This document shows, in pieces, positions 17,278 to 25,860 of a stretch of 64,000 bases of DNA; positions within the stretch are counted from its first letter, which is position 1, and each line of letters starts with the position of its first letter. Source of the DNA: Bradyrhizobium_A sp052115025 (GTDB lineage Bacteria; Pseudomonadota; Alphaproteobacteria; Rhizobiales; Xanthobacteraceae); the NCBI RefSeq assembly GCF_052115025.1, contig NZ_JBFRFW010000001.1, positions 648,273 to 712,272 of the forward strand, read 5' to 3'. The notes beneath the pieces were generated by a model. It saw only the letters and a program-made list of their open reading frames with translations, had not been told where the DNA came from and searched no databases. A program made the position numbers and the translations under genes.

Positions 17278-19350
17278 TTAGGCCGCCTCAGGCGTATCCA
17301 GCAACCCTCGCCCGCGCAGCAGCGCGTCGACCTCCGGCTCCCGGCCGCGGAAGGCGACGTAGGCCTCCTCCGGGTCGCGCGAGCCGCCGGTCGAGTAGAT
17401 GTTGTCATGCAGCCGCCTGGCGACCGCCGGATCGAAGATGTCGCCGGCTTCCTCGAAGGCGCCGAAGGCATCGGCGTCCATCACCTCGGACCACATGTAG
17501 CTGTAGTAGCCCGCGGCATAGTGGTCGCCCGAGAAGATATGGCCGAACTGCTGCGGCCGATGGCGCATGGCGATCTCCGCCGGCATGCCGATCTTGTCGA
17601 GCTCCTGGCGCTCGAATGCCCGGACGTCGGTGATCGACGCGGCCGGATGGGAATGGAATTCCATGTCCATCAGCGCCGATGCCAGGAATTCCACCGTGGC
17701 GAAACCCTGGTTGAACTTGCGGGCAGCGAGGAAGCGCTGCAGCAGGTCGTCGGGCAGCGGCTCGCCGGTCTCGTAGTGGCGGGCGAACTGGCGCAGCACC
17801 TCGGGGCGCTGCTGCCAATGCTCGTAGAGCTGCGACGGCAGTTCGACGAAGTCGGTGAACACGCTGGTGCCTGACAGCGAGGGGTAGACGACATCAGACA
17901 GCATGCCGTGCAGGCCATGGCCGAACTCGTGGAACAGGGTGCGGGCGTCATCCGGCGACAGCAGCGCCGGGTGACCGTCCGCCCCCTTGGCGAAGTTCAT
18001 GACATTGATGATCAGCGGCGACACGGCGCCGTCGAGCTTCTGCTGGTCACGCAGCGACGTCATCCAGGCGCCGGAGCGCTTGGAGGCGCGGGCGAAGTAG
18101 TCGCCATAGAACAGCGCCTTATGGGCACCGGCGGCATCGGTCACCTCCCACACCCGCACGTCGGGATGCCAGACCGGGATGTCCTTGCGCTCCTGGAAAG
18201 ACAGCCCGAACAGGCGGTGGGCGACGTCGAACGCCGCCGCGATCATCTGATCGAGCTCGAGATAGGGCTTGATCGCCGCGTCGTCGAAATTGGCGCGGCG
18301 CTGGCGCAGCTTCTCGGCATAGAAGCGCCAGTCCCAGGGAGCGAGCGCGAAGTTGCCGCCGTCCTCACGGATCAGCTCCTGCAGGGCGTCGCGGTCGGCG
18401 AGCGCCTTGGCCCTCGCCGGCTCCCACACCCGCTCCAGCAGGCTGCGCACCGCCTCCGGGGTCTTCGCCATCGAATCCTCCAGGCGATAGGCCGCAAAGT
18501 TCGGATAGCCGAGGATTTTGGCGGACTCCTCGCGCAGCGCCAGGATCTCCCGGATGGTCACGCTGTTGTCGTTGGTGTTGCCGTTGTCGCCCCGTGCGGT
18601 GAAAGCCTTGTAGACCTTCTCCCGAAGGTCACGGCGGGTCGAGCTCTGCAGGAACGGCTCGACCGAGGAGCGCGACAGCGTCACCACGGCCTTGCCGTCG
18701 AGGCCGCGCTCGGCCGCAGCCGCCCGGGCCGCGGCGACAAAGGCCGGGCTGAGCCCGCCGAGGTCGTCAGCGCCGAGCTCCAGCGTCCAGTCCTGCTCAT
18801 CCCCGAGCAGATGATGGCTGAAGGTGGTGCTGAGCGCGGCAAGCCGCTCGTTGATTTCGCTCATCCGCGCCTTGGCCGCCTCGTCGAGGCCGGCGCCGGC
18901 CCGGTGCATCCGGGTGTAGAGCCGCTCCAGCAGCCGCTGCTGCTCCTCGGTCAGCCCGAGGGACTGGCGGTCATGGTGAAGCTTGGCGACGCGGCCGAAC
19001 AGCACCGCGTTCATCATGATCGGATTCCAGTGCCGCGCCATCCGCAGCGCCACCTCGCTCTCGATCGCCAGAAGCTCCGGGTTGGAGTGCGCCGAAACGA
19101 GGTCGTAGAACACGGCCGAGACGCGGTTGAGCAGCCGCCCGGCGCGCTCCCAGGCGGTGACGGTGTTGTCGAAGTCCGGCTCCGTCGGGTCGTTGACGAT
19201 GGCGGCGACCTCCATGGCATGGTCGGCGAAGGCCTGCTCGAAGGCCGGCATGAAATGCTCGGGCCGGATCGCCGCGAACGGCGGGGTCTCGAGCGGGGTC
19301 TGCCACGCCTGCAGCAGCGGATTGACGGCGGAATCGGAGGAATCGGACAT
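17278..19350 (-). CDS. M3 family metallopeptidase (oligopeptidase A / Dcp type)
   Basis: A 690-residue zinc peptidase of family M3. The zinc motif HEFGHGLHG lies in ARTLFHEFGHGLHGMLSD, with the third ligand region EFVELPSQLYEHW just after. Other family blocks are FRLEDSMAKTPE-like (here YRLEDSMAKTPEAV), KALFYGDYFARASKRSGAW, HYAAGYYSYMWSEVMDADAF and RDPEEAYVAFRGREPEVDALLRGRGL. No signal peptide is present, so it is cytoplasmic and probably degrades peptides and cleaved signal peptides. Length fits Dcp/OpdA. The choice between the two activities cannot be made from sequence. Confidence 0.95.
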   Translation of the reverse strand: MSDSSDSAVNPLLQAWQTPLETPPFAAIRPEHFMPAFEQAFADHAMEVAAIVNDPTEPDFDNTVTAWERAGRLLNRVSAVFYDLVSAHSNPELLAIESEVALRMARHWNPIMMNAVLFGRVAKLHHDRQSLGLTEEQQRLLERLYTRMHRAGAGLDEAAKARMSEINERLAALSTTFSHHLLGDEQDWTLELGADDLGGLSPAFVAAARAAAAERGLDGKAVVTLSRSSVEPFLQSSTRRDLREKVYKAFTARGDNGNTNDNSVTIREILALREESAKILGYPNFAAYRLEDSMAKTPEAVRSLLERVWEPARAKALADRDALQELIREDGGNFALAPWDWRFYAEKLRQRRANFDDAAIKPYLELDQMIAAAFDVAHRLFGLSFQERKDIPVWHPDVRVWEVTDAAGAHKALFYGDYFARASKRSGAWMTSLRDQQKLDGAVSPLIINVMNFAKGADGHPALLSPDDARTLFHEFGHGLHGMLSDVVYPSLSGTSVFTDFVELPSQLYEHWQQRPEVLRQFARHYETGEPLPDDLLQRFLAARKFNQGFATVEFLASALMDMEFHSHPAASITDVRAFERQELDKIGMPAEIAMRHRPQQFGHIFSGDHYAAGYYSYMWSEVMDADAFGAFEEAGDIFDPAVARRLHDNIYSTGGSRDPEEAYVAFRGREPEVDALLRGRGLLDTPEAA

Positions 19351-19479
19351 GAAAAAACCTGCTTACGGCCAAATTCGATCAGCCAGATAATAGCACCGCG
19401 GCGGCTTTTTTGGGCCCTCCACGCTTGATCGGGGGGCCGTTTTCGGGGAGATTGCGGCCCGCTAACAGGACCTTTTCGC

Positions 19480-19740
19480 ATGAGCTCGCCCACCACCTCC
19501 TCCGCGCCCCGCCAGATCGCCTGGCCCAGCGTCATCACCGTGATCTCGGCCGCGATCCTGATCGGCGCCGAGGTGTTCGGCGCGGCTTTCGCCGGCGGCT
19601 GGGCGCTGTCGCTGCTGTTCGGCCTCGAGGACACCGGCGCCCACATCCTCCAGGCCGTGCTGTTCTTGCTCGGCGTCGCCATCATGGCGTCGTTCGTCCG
19701 CAACGCACAGCGCATCGAGCCGTTCACGCGCCGCGCCTGA
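19480..19740 (+). CDS. small two-helix membrane protein, unknown function
   Basis: An 86-residue protein with AGGA upstream of its ATG. It has two hydrophobic segments (SVITVISAAILIGAEVFGAAFAGGWALSLLF and HILQAVLFLLGVAIMASFVRNA) joined by a short acidic turn GLEDTG, and a basic C-terminus. I do not recognise a named family beyond uncharacterised Bradyrhizobium-type membrane proteins. It lies between the M3 peptidase gene (divergent) and the long leader of the ornithine decarboxylase gene. Codon use is normal for the window. Confidence 0.7.
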   Translation: MSSPTTSSAPRQIAWPSVITVISAAILIGAEVFGAAFAGGWALSLLFGLEDTGAHILQAVLFLLGVAIMASFVRNAQRIEPFTRRA

Positions 19741-19984
19741 GACGCCGCGACGTCGCGCCACACCTCGCGCGCTTAGCGCCACGACAGCGATACCGCCGCG
19801 CTCATCTTTCATTAAAGACCTTGAACAGCTGTTCATCTCGCGCGCACGTCTGACGCAACAAGCGCGCTCTCTCGGCAACACACGCTCGCGCGCTGTGCAG
19901 AAAATCTGCGCGTTGCTGAAAAAAATGTTGCGGAGCAGAGTCAAAAGACCTATTTCCCGTTTTGCCCAATTTCGCACGTGCCTG

Positions 19985-20398
19985 TGGTCGTGTGTCGGTC
20001 GGTAGGTATCCGGACAAGAGGCCGGACAGCCGCCAAGGAAGCGAGTAAGCCCAGCACCTCTCTCCAGAGGCGCGACACTCAAGGGTCCTTCTTTCTTGCA
20101 ACCGTGATCGGCAGCCGGAGGCGAACCGGCGCACCCCGCGCTCAACGGGGGACGCGACTTAAAGCAACGACGGAGCGGGCTTTTTTGGTCTCTGCCAGCT
20201 TTCCACCAGCTGGCGCGAATACCGAAGAGGCTTGTCCTTCATTGCCAGGTGTGCGGATGGGATTTCCCCTCCAATCCACGGCAGCACAGTTCGGTTCGAG
20301 TGTCAGGCTTCGTCGCGCCTCCATCGCGTGACAGGGCCCCAAGCTCGCAGCCGGAATTCACGTTTGGACGGTCCCCGTTGGGCCGTTTGGAGGGTGCT
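19985..20398 (+). ncRNA. structured leader of ornithine decarboxylase, candidate speF RNA motif
   Basis: The roughly 650-base gap before the decarboxylase gene has no convincing gene. It carries a series of stable hairpins: GCCGG/CCGGC (20114-20130), CCCCG/CGGGG (20134-20150) and GCCAGCT/AGCTGGC (20194-20214). Between them an unpaired stretch CGCGACTTAAAGCAACGACG is followed by a run of T. A conserved RNA called the speF motif is known upstream of such genes in alphaproteobacteria; position and hairpin-rich layout fit, but I cannot run the covariance model. The left boundary is approximate. Polyamine-dependent control would be the expected role. Confidence 0.6.
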
Positions 20399-21541
20399 AT
20401 GACCGAGCGCATTCAGGAATTCCTGCGCAACCGCCGTCGTGACGGCCTCGACACCGAGCCCTGCCTCGTCGTCGACCTCGATGTCGTGCGCGACAACTAC
20501 CAGACTTTCGCCAAGGCGCTGCCGGACAGTCGCGTGTTCTATGCGGTGAAGGCCAATCCGGCGCCGGAAGTGCTGTCCCTGCTGGCGTCGCTCGGCTCGT
20601 GCTTCGACACCGCGACCGTCGCGGAAATCGAGATGGCGCTGGCCGCCGGCGCGACCGCGGACCGCATCTCGTTCGGCAACACCATCAAGAAGGAGCGCGA
20701 CATCGCGCGCGCCTACGCGCTCGGCATCCGCCTGTTCGCGGTCGACTGCTCCGCCGAGGTCGAGAAGGTCGCCCGCGCCGCCCCGGGCGCGCGGGTGTTC
20801 TGCCGCATCCTCTATGATTGCGCCGGCGCCGAGTGGCCGCTGTCGCGCAAGTTCGGCTGCGATCCCGAGATGGCGGTCGAGGTCCTCGACCTCGCCAAGC
20901 GCCTCGGCCTCGAGCCCTGCGGCATCTCGTTCCATGTCGGCTCGCAGCAGCGCAAGGTGAAGGCGTGGGACCGGGCGCTGGCGATGGCCTCGACCGTGTT
21001 CCGTGACTGCGCCGAGCGCGGCATCACCCTGACCATGGTCAACATGGGCGGCGGTTTCCCGACCAAGTACCTCAAGGACGTGCCGCCCGTGCTGCAGTAC
21101 GGCCGCTCGATCTTCAGGGCGCTGCGCAAGCACTTCGGCAACCAGATCCCGGAAACGATCATCGAGCCGGGCCGCGGCATGGTCGGCAATGCCGGCATCA
21201 TCGAGACCGAGGTGGTGCTGATCTCGAAGAAGAGCGACGAGGACGAGGTGCGCTGGGTCTACCTCGACATCGGCAAGTTCGGCGGTCTCGCCGAGACGAT
21301 GGACGAGTCGATCCGCTACGCCATCCGCACCCCGCACGACGGGGCGGACATGACGCCGTGCGTGCTCGCGGGCCCGACCTGCGACTCCGCCGATGTGCTC
21401 TACGAGAAGCAGCCCTATCCGCTGCCGGTCACGCTCGAGATCGGCGACAAGCTGCTGATCGAGGGCACCGGGGCGTACACCTCGACCTACTCCTCGGTGG
21501 CCTTCAACGGCATTCCGCCGCTGCGGACCTACCACATCTGA
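20399..21541 (+). CDS. ornithine decarboxylase, alanine-racemase fold (type III)
   Basis: A 380-residue PLP enzyme that decarboxylates ornithine (some homologues also lysine) to putrescine. The PLP lysine is in VFYAVKANP (K51). GISFHVGSQQ, NMGGGFPTKY and EPGRGMVGNAG bind the cofactor phosphate, and GPTCDSADVLYE holds the catalytic cysteine. The ATG at 20399 is preceded by GGAGGGTGCT. The long upstream leader suggests RNA-level regulation. Putrescine from this enzyme would feed the homospermidine synthase 2.8 kb downstream. Confidence 0.94.
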   Translation: MTERIQEFLRNRRRDGLDTEPCLVVDLDVVRDNYQTFAKALPDSRVFYAVKANPAPEVLSLLASLGSCFDTATVAEIEMALAAGATADRISFGNTIKKERDIARAYALGIRLFAVDCSAEVEKVARAAPGARVFCRILYDCAGAEWPLSRKFGCDPEMAVEVLDLAKRLGLEPCGISFHVGSQQRKVKAWDRALAMASTVFRDCAERGITLTMVNMGGGFPTKYLKDVPPVLQYGRSIFRALRKHFGNQIPETIIEPGRGMVGNAGIIETEVVLISKKSDEDEVRWVYLDIGKFGGLAETMDESIRYAIRTPHDGADMTPCVLAGPTCDSADVLYEKQPYPLPVTLEIGDKLLIEGTGAYTSTYSSVAFNGIPPLRTYHI

Positions 21542-21564
21542 GCTTTTCGAAGCTCCGAGACCGC

Positions 21565-21586
21565 GGAGGCCGGCTGGCCGGCCTCC
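21565..21586 (+). terminator. hairpin after ornithine decarboxylase
   Basis: GGAGGCCGGC and GCCGGCCTCC pair around TG, 24 bases after the stop codon. No T-tract follows, so it may stabilise the mRNA end or assist termination rather than act alone. Confidence 0.45.
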
Positions 21587-21655
21587 TCCCGTCACCTTCC
21601 GCCTGGATGACAACACGCGGCCGCCATCGCGCGGGTGCGTGGGGACTGACGTGCC

Positions 21656-22252
21656 ATGACCGCTCTGAAAACGACTGCCCTGACCAGCCCTGCCCCGATT
21701 TCCGAGGCCGCTCCGTTCGCGATCCGTGCGGAACGGACCTCAGACGTCGCTGCGCGCGAGGCGTTGCTGGATGCGTGCTTCGGCCCTGGTCGGTCCGCGC
21801 GCACCTGCCAGCGCCTTCGCGACGGACGCCTGCCCGCGGAAGGTCTCGCCTTCTCGGCGGTGCGCGGTGGCAAGCTCGTCGGCACCGTGCGGTTGTGGCA
21901 CGTCAGCGCCGGGGGCTGCCCGGCGCTGATGCTCGGGCCGCTGGCGGTCGATCCGTCCTGCCGCGATCTCGGCCTCGGTGCCGCGCTGATGCGCCACGCG
22001 CTGCTCGCCGCCACCGTCCGTGGCCATGGCGCGGTGATCCTGCTCGGCGACGCGCCCTATTACACACGCTTCGGCTTCTCACAGGAAAAGACCGCCCAGC
22101 TGTCGCTGCCCGGACCGTTCGAGCGTGATCGCCTGCTCGGCCTCGAGCTTCAGCCTGGGGCGCTCGATGGCGCGGCCGGGCTGATCGTGGCCGCCGGCGC
22201 GAGCGTCAGCCGCCCCCGCGGAGCCGGCAAGACCGCCCGGCGCGCCGCCTGA
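21656..22252 (+). CDS. GNAT family N-acetyltransferase (YhbS-like)
   Basis: A 198-residue protein with a GNAT core: IRAERTSDVAAREALLDACFG at the start, KLVGTVRLWHV, LMLGPLAVDPSCRDLGLGAALMRHAL (acetyl-CoA pyrophosphate loop region) and GDAPYYTRFGFSQE. The YYTRFGF block is typical of the YhbS-like subgroup. Acceptor unknown. The C-terminal tail is basic and Ala-rich. It follows the ornithine decarboxylase by 114 bases, beyond the hairpin at 21565-21586, so it may have its own promoter. A role with polyamines is possible but unsupported. Confidence 0.85.
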   Translation: MTALKTTALTSPAPISEAAPFAIRAERTSDVAAREALLDACFGPGRSARTCQRLRDGRLPAEGLAFSAVRGGKLVGTVRLWHVSAGGCPALMLGPLAVDPSCRDLGLGAALMRHALLAATVRGHGAVILLGDAPYYTRFGFSQEKTAQLSLPGPFERDRLLGLELQPGALDGAAGLIVAAGASVSRPRGAGKTARRAA

Positions 22253-22600
22253 TCGCTGCGGCGGAGCGCCGCAGGCGGGCCAACATGCCGCAGCCCGCGC
22301 GTTGACTTTCCACCCCCTCCTCCTAACTTGGCTCCATCATGTTGCAGACGCGCATCCATCGCCTGATGCTTCGCGCCGGTCATCTCATCGCAGGAAGATG
22401 ACCCGGGCGGACGCGTGCGCGCGCCGTTCCGGGACATGATGTTCAGACGCCCCTTCGTTTCATGAGCTCCCTGGCATGGCCATCGCCATGCCCGCCGTCC
22501 GGGTCGCATTGATCTGGTCGCGCAGCTCGCAGCGCGTCGTTCCTCCTTCATTTCAATCCGAGGCAAACGCGGGCGCGCCTGCCGCCCGACGGTGACAACC
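22253..22600. other. 348-base gap before the rnk-like gene
   Basis: No supported gene. A weak promoter-like pair is TTGACT (22302-22307) with TAACTT (22324-22329), spacing 16. A transcript from there would have an unusually long 5' leader of about 265 bases. I see no clear hairpin or riboswitch core in it. Confidence 0.3.
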
Positions 22601-23005
22601 ATGATCGAACAGCTGCAGACCCGACTGCCCGCCATCTCCATTCACGCCCGCGATCTCCTGCGGCTGCGCCAGCTCGCCGACGCCGCGGCCGAGACCTATC
22701 CGGCCACGGCCGAATTCCTGGCGCGCGAGATCGACCGCGCCGCCGTGCTGCCGCAGGATCATCCGGCCGACGATGTCGTGACCATGCAGTCAGGCGTCAC
22801 ATTCCGCGACGACGTCACGGGCCAGACGCGCAGCGTCACGCTGGTGTATCCGGACGAAGCCGACGTCGATGCCGGACGCATCTCGATCCTGACGCCGATC
22901 GGTGCTGCGCTGATCGGCCTGTCGCCCGGACAGACCATCGCCTTTCAGACACCCGCCGGCGGCTGGCGCTCGCTCACGGTGATCACTGTCGTGCCGCCGT
23001 CATGA
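22601..23005 (+). CDS. rnk: Rnk-like nucleoside diphosphate kinase regulator (GreA/B C-terminal fold)
   Basis: A 134-residue Rnk-type protein. The first ~45 residues form a short N-terminal helical part (LLRLRQLADAAAETYPATAEFLAREIDRA). The GreA/GreB C-terminal FKBP-like domain follows: VTMQSGVTFRDDVTGQTRSVTLVYPDEADVDAGRISILTPIGAALIGLSPGQTI. Rnk-like proteins bind RNA polymerase and affect nucleotide pools or competition with Gre factors. It lacks the long Gre coiled coil, so it is not a cleavage factor. The ATG at 22601 is used; an in-frame GTG three codons earlier is possible. Confidence 0.9.
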   Translation: MIEQLQTRLPAISIHARDLLRLRQLADAAAETYPATAEFLAREIDRAAVLPQDHPADDVVTMQSGVTFRDDVTGQTRSVTLVYPDEADVDAGRISILTPIGAALIGLSPGQTIAFQTPAGGWRSLTVITVVPPS

Positions 23006-23128
23006 CGTACACGACGTTCGCCGGCAGCGCTCATGACACGCCGTCCTTGTCGACGGGCCCCGCTCGCCAGATGACGCCGATACGGCGTCGGCTGGCGGCA
23101 TATGCTCGCGCGCTACGTTATAAAATAG

Positions 23129-23141
23129 CGAATATTGTTCG
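23129..23141. promoter_or_regulatory. AT-rich inverted repeat upstream of CDF gene
   Basis: CGAA-TATTG-TTCG, preceded by GTTATAAAATAG, stands out in GC-rich surroundings about 50 bases before the CDF exporter start. It could be a metal-sensor operator (ArsR/SmtB- or Zur-like) or simply the core promoter. Confidence 0.35.
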
Positions 23142-23191
23142 ACATCGCTTCGGCTGTCGCCCCCTTCGGCGATCGATGCTAGGCTCTCGCC

Positions 23192-24145
23192 ATGAGCCAC
23201 AGCCACTCCCACGATCACGCCGGCCACGATCATGCAGGCCACAGCCACGCGCATGGCCATTCGCATGCGCCGGCGGATTTCGGCCGCGCCTTCGCGATCG
23301 GAATCGTGCTGAATACGCTCTTCATCGCAGTCGAGGCGGGCTATGGCTATGTCGCGAACTCGACCGCGCTGCTCGCCGACGCCGGGCACAATCTCTCGGA
23401 CGTGCTCGGTCTCGTGGTGGCGTGGATCGCGGCGGTGCTGTCGAAGCGCCCGCCGACGCCTCGTCTCACCTATGGCCTGCGCAACTCCTCGATCCTCGCC
23501 GCGCTGACCAATGCCGTACTGCTGCTGATCGCGTGCGGTGCCATCATCCTGGAAGCCGTGCAGCGCCTGCTGAATCCGGAACCCGTGGCGAGCATGACCG
23601 TGATCATCGTCGCGGCGATGGGCATCGCCATCAACGGCGGCACCGCGCTGCTGTTCGCGTCCGGTCGCAAGGGCGACCTCAACATTCGCGGCGCCTACCT
23701 GCACATGGCGGCGGATGCGGCGGTGTCGGCCGGCGTGGTGATCGCGGGCTTTGTCATCATGGGCACGGGCTGGCTGTGGATCGATCCGCTGACCAGCCTC
23801 GCGATCGTCGTCGTGATCGTGTGGGGAACCTGGGGCCTGCTGCGGGAGAGCACGGCCATGTCGCTCGCTGCGGTTCCCGCACGTATCAATCCCGCGGCGG
23901 TGCGCGACTATCTCGCCGGCCTGCCGGGCGTAGCCTCGCTCCACGACCTGCACATCTGGCCGATGAGCACGACCGAAACCGCGCTCACGGCCCATCTCGT
24001 GACACCCGCCGGCCACCCCGGCGATGCCTTCCTGGTCGAGGCCTGCGGCCAGCTCAACGAGCGGTTCGGCATCGGCCATGCCACGCTGCAGATCGAGCTG
24101 GCGACCACCACCCGCTGCGCGCTCGAGCCGGACCACGTGGTGTGA
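23192..24145 (+). CDS. cation diffusion facilitator (Zn2+/divalent metal exporter)
   Basis: A 317-residue CDF transporter exporting Zn2+ or another divalent cation in exchange for protons. The N-terminus is a His-rich metal-binding stretch (SHSHSHDHAGHDHAGHSHAH). Six membrane helices follow. The transport site is formed by DAGHNLSD in helix II and HMAADAAVS in helix V (HxxxD type, zinc-preferring as in ZitB/CzcD). The cytoplasmic C-terminal domain has LHDLHIWPMSTTETALTAHLV. Length is typical. An AT-rich inverted repeat lies upstream. It opposes the zinc-uptake operon found about 4 kb downstream. Confidence 0.94.
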   Translation: MSHSHSHDHAGHDHAGHSHAHGHSHAPADFGRAFAIGIVLNTLFIAVEAGYGYVANSTALLADAGHNLSDVLGLVVAWIAAVLSKRPPTPRLTYGLRNSSILAALTNAVLLLIACGAIILEAVQRLLNPEPVASMTVIIVAAMGIAINGGTALLFASGRKGDLNIRGAYLHMAADAAVSAGVVIAGFVIMGTGWLWIDPLTSLAIVVVIVWGTWGLLRESTAMSLAAVPARINPAAVRDYLAGLPGVASLHDLHIWPMSTTETALTAHLVTPAGHPGDAFLVEACGQLNERFGIGHATLQIELATTTRCALEPDHVV

Positions 24146-24322
24146 CGGCGGCGTGACAGCCGCTGAAACTGCTGCTTCTTTGGGCGCAATGCCGGCAGGA
24201 TCCCGCTGGCCGGCGCGTCAGAAGCCTTGATTTCATCCGTCATTTGCGTTTGAACGCCTTTGAATCCGCCGCCACGGCGACCCGCGTTTCAAGCCATCAC
24301 TGCTGCCAGCTGGAGATTTTGG

Positions 24323-25750
24323 ATGTCGACCTCATCCGTGCATGCGCGCATCACAGGCCCAATCGTCATGATCGGCTTCGGTTCGATCGGCAAGGGCACC
24401 CTGCCGCTGATCGAGAAGCACTTCGACTATGACAAATCGCGCTTCGTCATCATCGACCCGCATACCGACCATCACATCGCCGACGAGCACGGCGTGCGCT
24501 TCATCGAGAAGGCTGTCACCAAGGACAACTATCGCGAGCTGCTGATCCCGCTGCTCACCGCCGGCGGCGGCCAGGGCTTCTGCGTCAACCTTTCGGTGGA
24601 CACCTGCTCGGTCGACATCATGACCATGTGCCGCGAGATCGGCGCGCTCTATATCGATACCGTGGTTGAGCCGTGGCTCGGCTTCTACTTCGACAAGAGT
24701 GCCGGCCCCGAGGCGCGCTCCAACTATGCATTGCGCGAGACGCTGCTCGCCGCCAAGCGCAAGAATCCGGGCGGCACCACCGCAGTGTCGACCTGTGGCG
24801 CCAACCCCGGCATGGTGTCGTGGTTCGTCAAGCAGGCGCTGCTCAACCTCGCCACCGACACCGGCCTGTCGTTCAACGAACCGGCGAGCCGCGAAGGCTG
24901 GGCCGAACTCGCCCACAAGCTCGGCGTCAAGGGCGTCCACATCGCCGAGCGCGACACCCAGCGCTCGAAGAAGCCGAAGCCGCGCAACGTGTTCGTCAAC
25001 ACCTGGTCGGTCGAAGGCTTCGTCTCCGAAGGCCTGCAGCCGGCCGAGCTCGGCTGGGGCAGCCATGAGAAGTGGATGCCCGACAACGGCCGCACCCACA
25101 ATTTCGGCTGCCAGGCCGCGATCTACCTGCTGCAGCCCGGCGCCAACACCCGCGTGCGCACCTGGTGCCCGACGCCCGGCCCACAATACGGCTTCCTCGT
25201 CACCCACAACGAGGCGATCTCGATCGCCGACTACTATACCGTGCGTGACGGCGACAAGGTGGTGTACCGCCCGACCTGTCACTACGCCTACCATCCCGCG
25301 AACGACGCGGTGCTGTCGCTGCACGAGATGTTCGGCGCCGCCGGCAAGATGCAGCCGTCGTGGCACATCCTCGACGAGAACGAGATCGAGGACGGCATCG
25401 ACGAGCTCGGCGTGCTGCTCTACGGCCATGGCAAGAACGCCTACTGGTACGGCTCGCAGCTGTCGGTCGAGGAGACCCGCAAGATCGCACCGTACCAGAA
25501 CGCCACCGGCATGCAGGTATCGTCGGCGGTGCTCGCCGGCATGGTGTGGGCGCTGGAGAATCCGGAGGCCGGCATCGTCGAGGCCGATGAGATGGACTTC
25601 CGCCGCTGCCTCGAGATCCAGCGGCCCTATCTCGGTCCGGTGAACGGTTACTACACCGACTGGACGCCGCTCGCCGACCGGCCGGGCCTGTTCGCCGAGG
25701 ATATCGACACCAGCGATCCCTGGCAGTTCCGTAACGTCCTGGTGCGCTGA
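24323..25750 (+). CDS. hss: homospermidine synthase
   Basis: A 475-residue NAD-dependent enzyme that makes sym-homospermidine from two putrescines (or spermidine plus putrescine). The nucleotide-binding loop is VMIGFGSIGKGTLPLIE near the N-terminus. Family blocks include NLSVDTCSVDIM, YIDTVVEPW, STCGANPGMVSWFVKQAL, HYAYHPANDAVLSLHE and ENEIEDGIDELGVLLYGHGKNAYWYGSQL. The ATG at 24323 gives the usual length; the frame is open 21 codons further upstream. Homospermidine is a main polyamine of Bradyrhizobium-type bacteria. The ornithine decarboxylase at 20.4 kb supplies its substrate. Confidence 0.96.
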   Translation: MSTSSVHARITGPIVMIGFGSIGKGTLPLIEKHFDYDKSRFVIIDPHTDHHIADEHGVRFIEKAVTKDNYRELLIPLLTAGGGQGFCVNLSVDTCSVDIMTMCREIGALYIDTVVEPWLGFYFDKSAGPEARSNYALRETLLAAKRKNPGGTTAVSTCGANPGMVSWFVKQALLNLATDTGLSFNEPASREGWAELAHKLGVKGVHIAERDTQRSKKPKPRNVFVNTWSVEGFVSEGLQPAELGWGSHEKWMPDNGRTHNFGCQAAIYLLQPGANTRVRTWCPTPGPQYGFLVTHNEAISIADYYTVRDGDKVVYRPTCHYAYHPANDAVLSLHEMFGAAGKMQPSWHILDENEIEDGIDELGVLLYGHGKNAYWYGSQLSVEETRKIAPYQNATGMQVSSAVLAGMVWALENPEAGIVEADEMDFRRCLEIQRPYLGPVNGYYTDWTPLADRPGLFAEDIDTSDPWQFRNVLVR

Positions 25751-25764
25751 CGCCATGTTGTTGT

Positions 25765-25800
25765 TTCGGGGGCATGCGCAGGCTGCCCCCGAACTCTTTT
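25765..25800 (+). terminator. rho-independent terminator after hss
   Basis: TTCGGGGGCA and TGCCCCCGAA pair around a 9-base loop, followed by CTCTTTT. It lies 15 bases after the hss stop and between convergent genes, so it may serve both strands. Confidence 0.75.
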
Positions 25801-25860
25801 GCGCCACGACAAGACGGTCGTGGAATGCAGCCGCACGGCATCCGCCGGAATATTCTCGCG

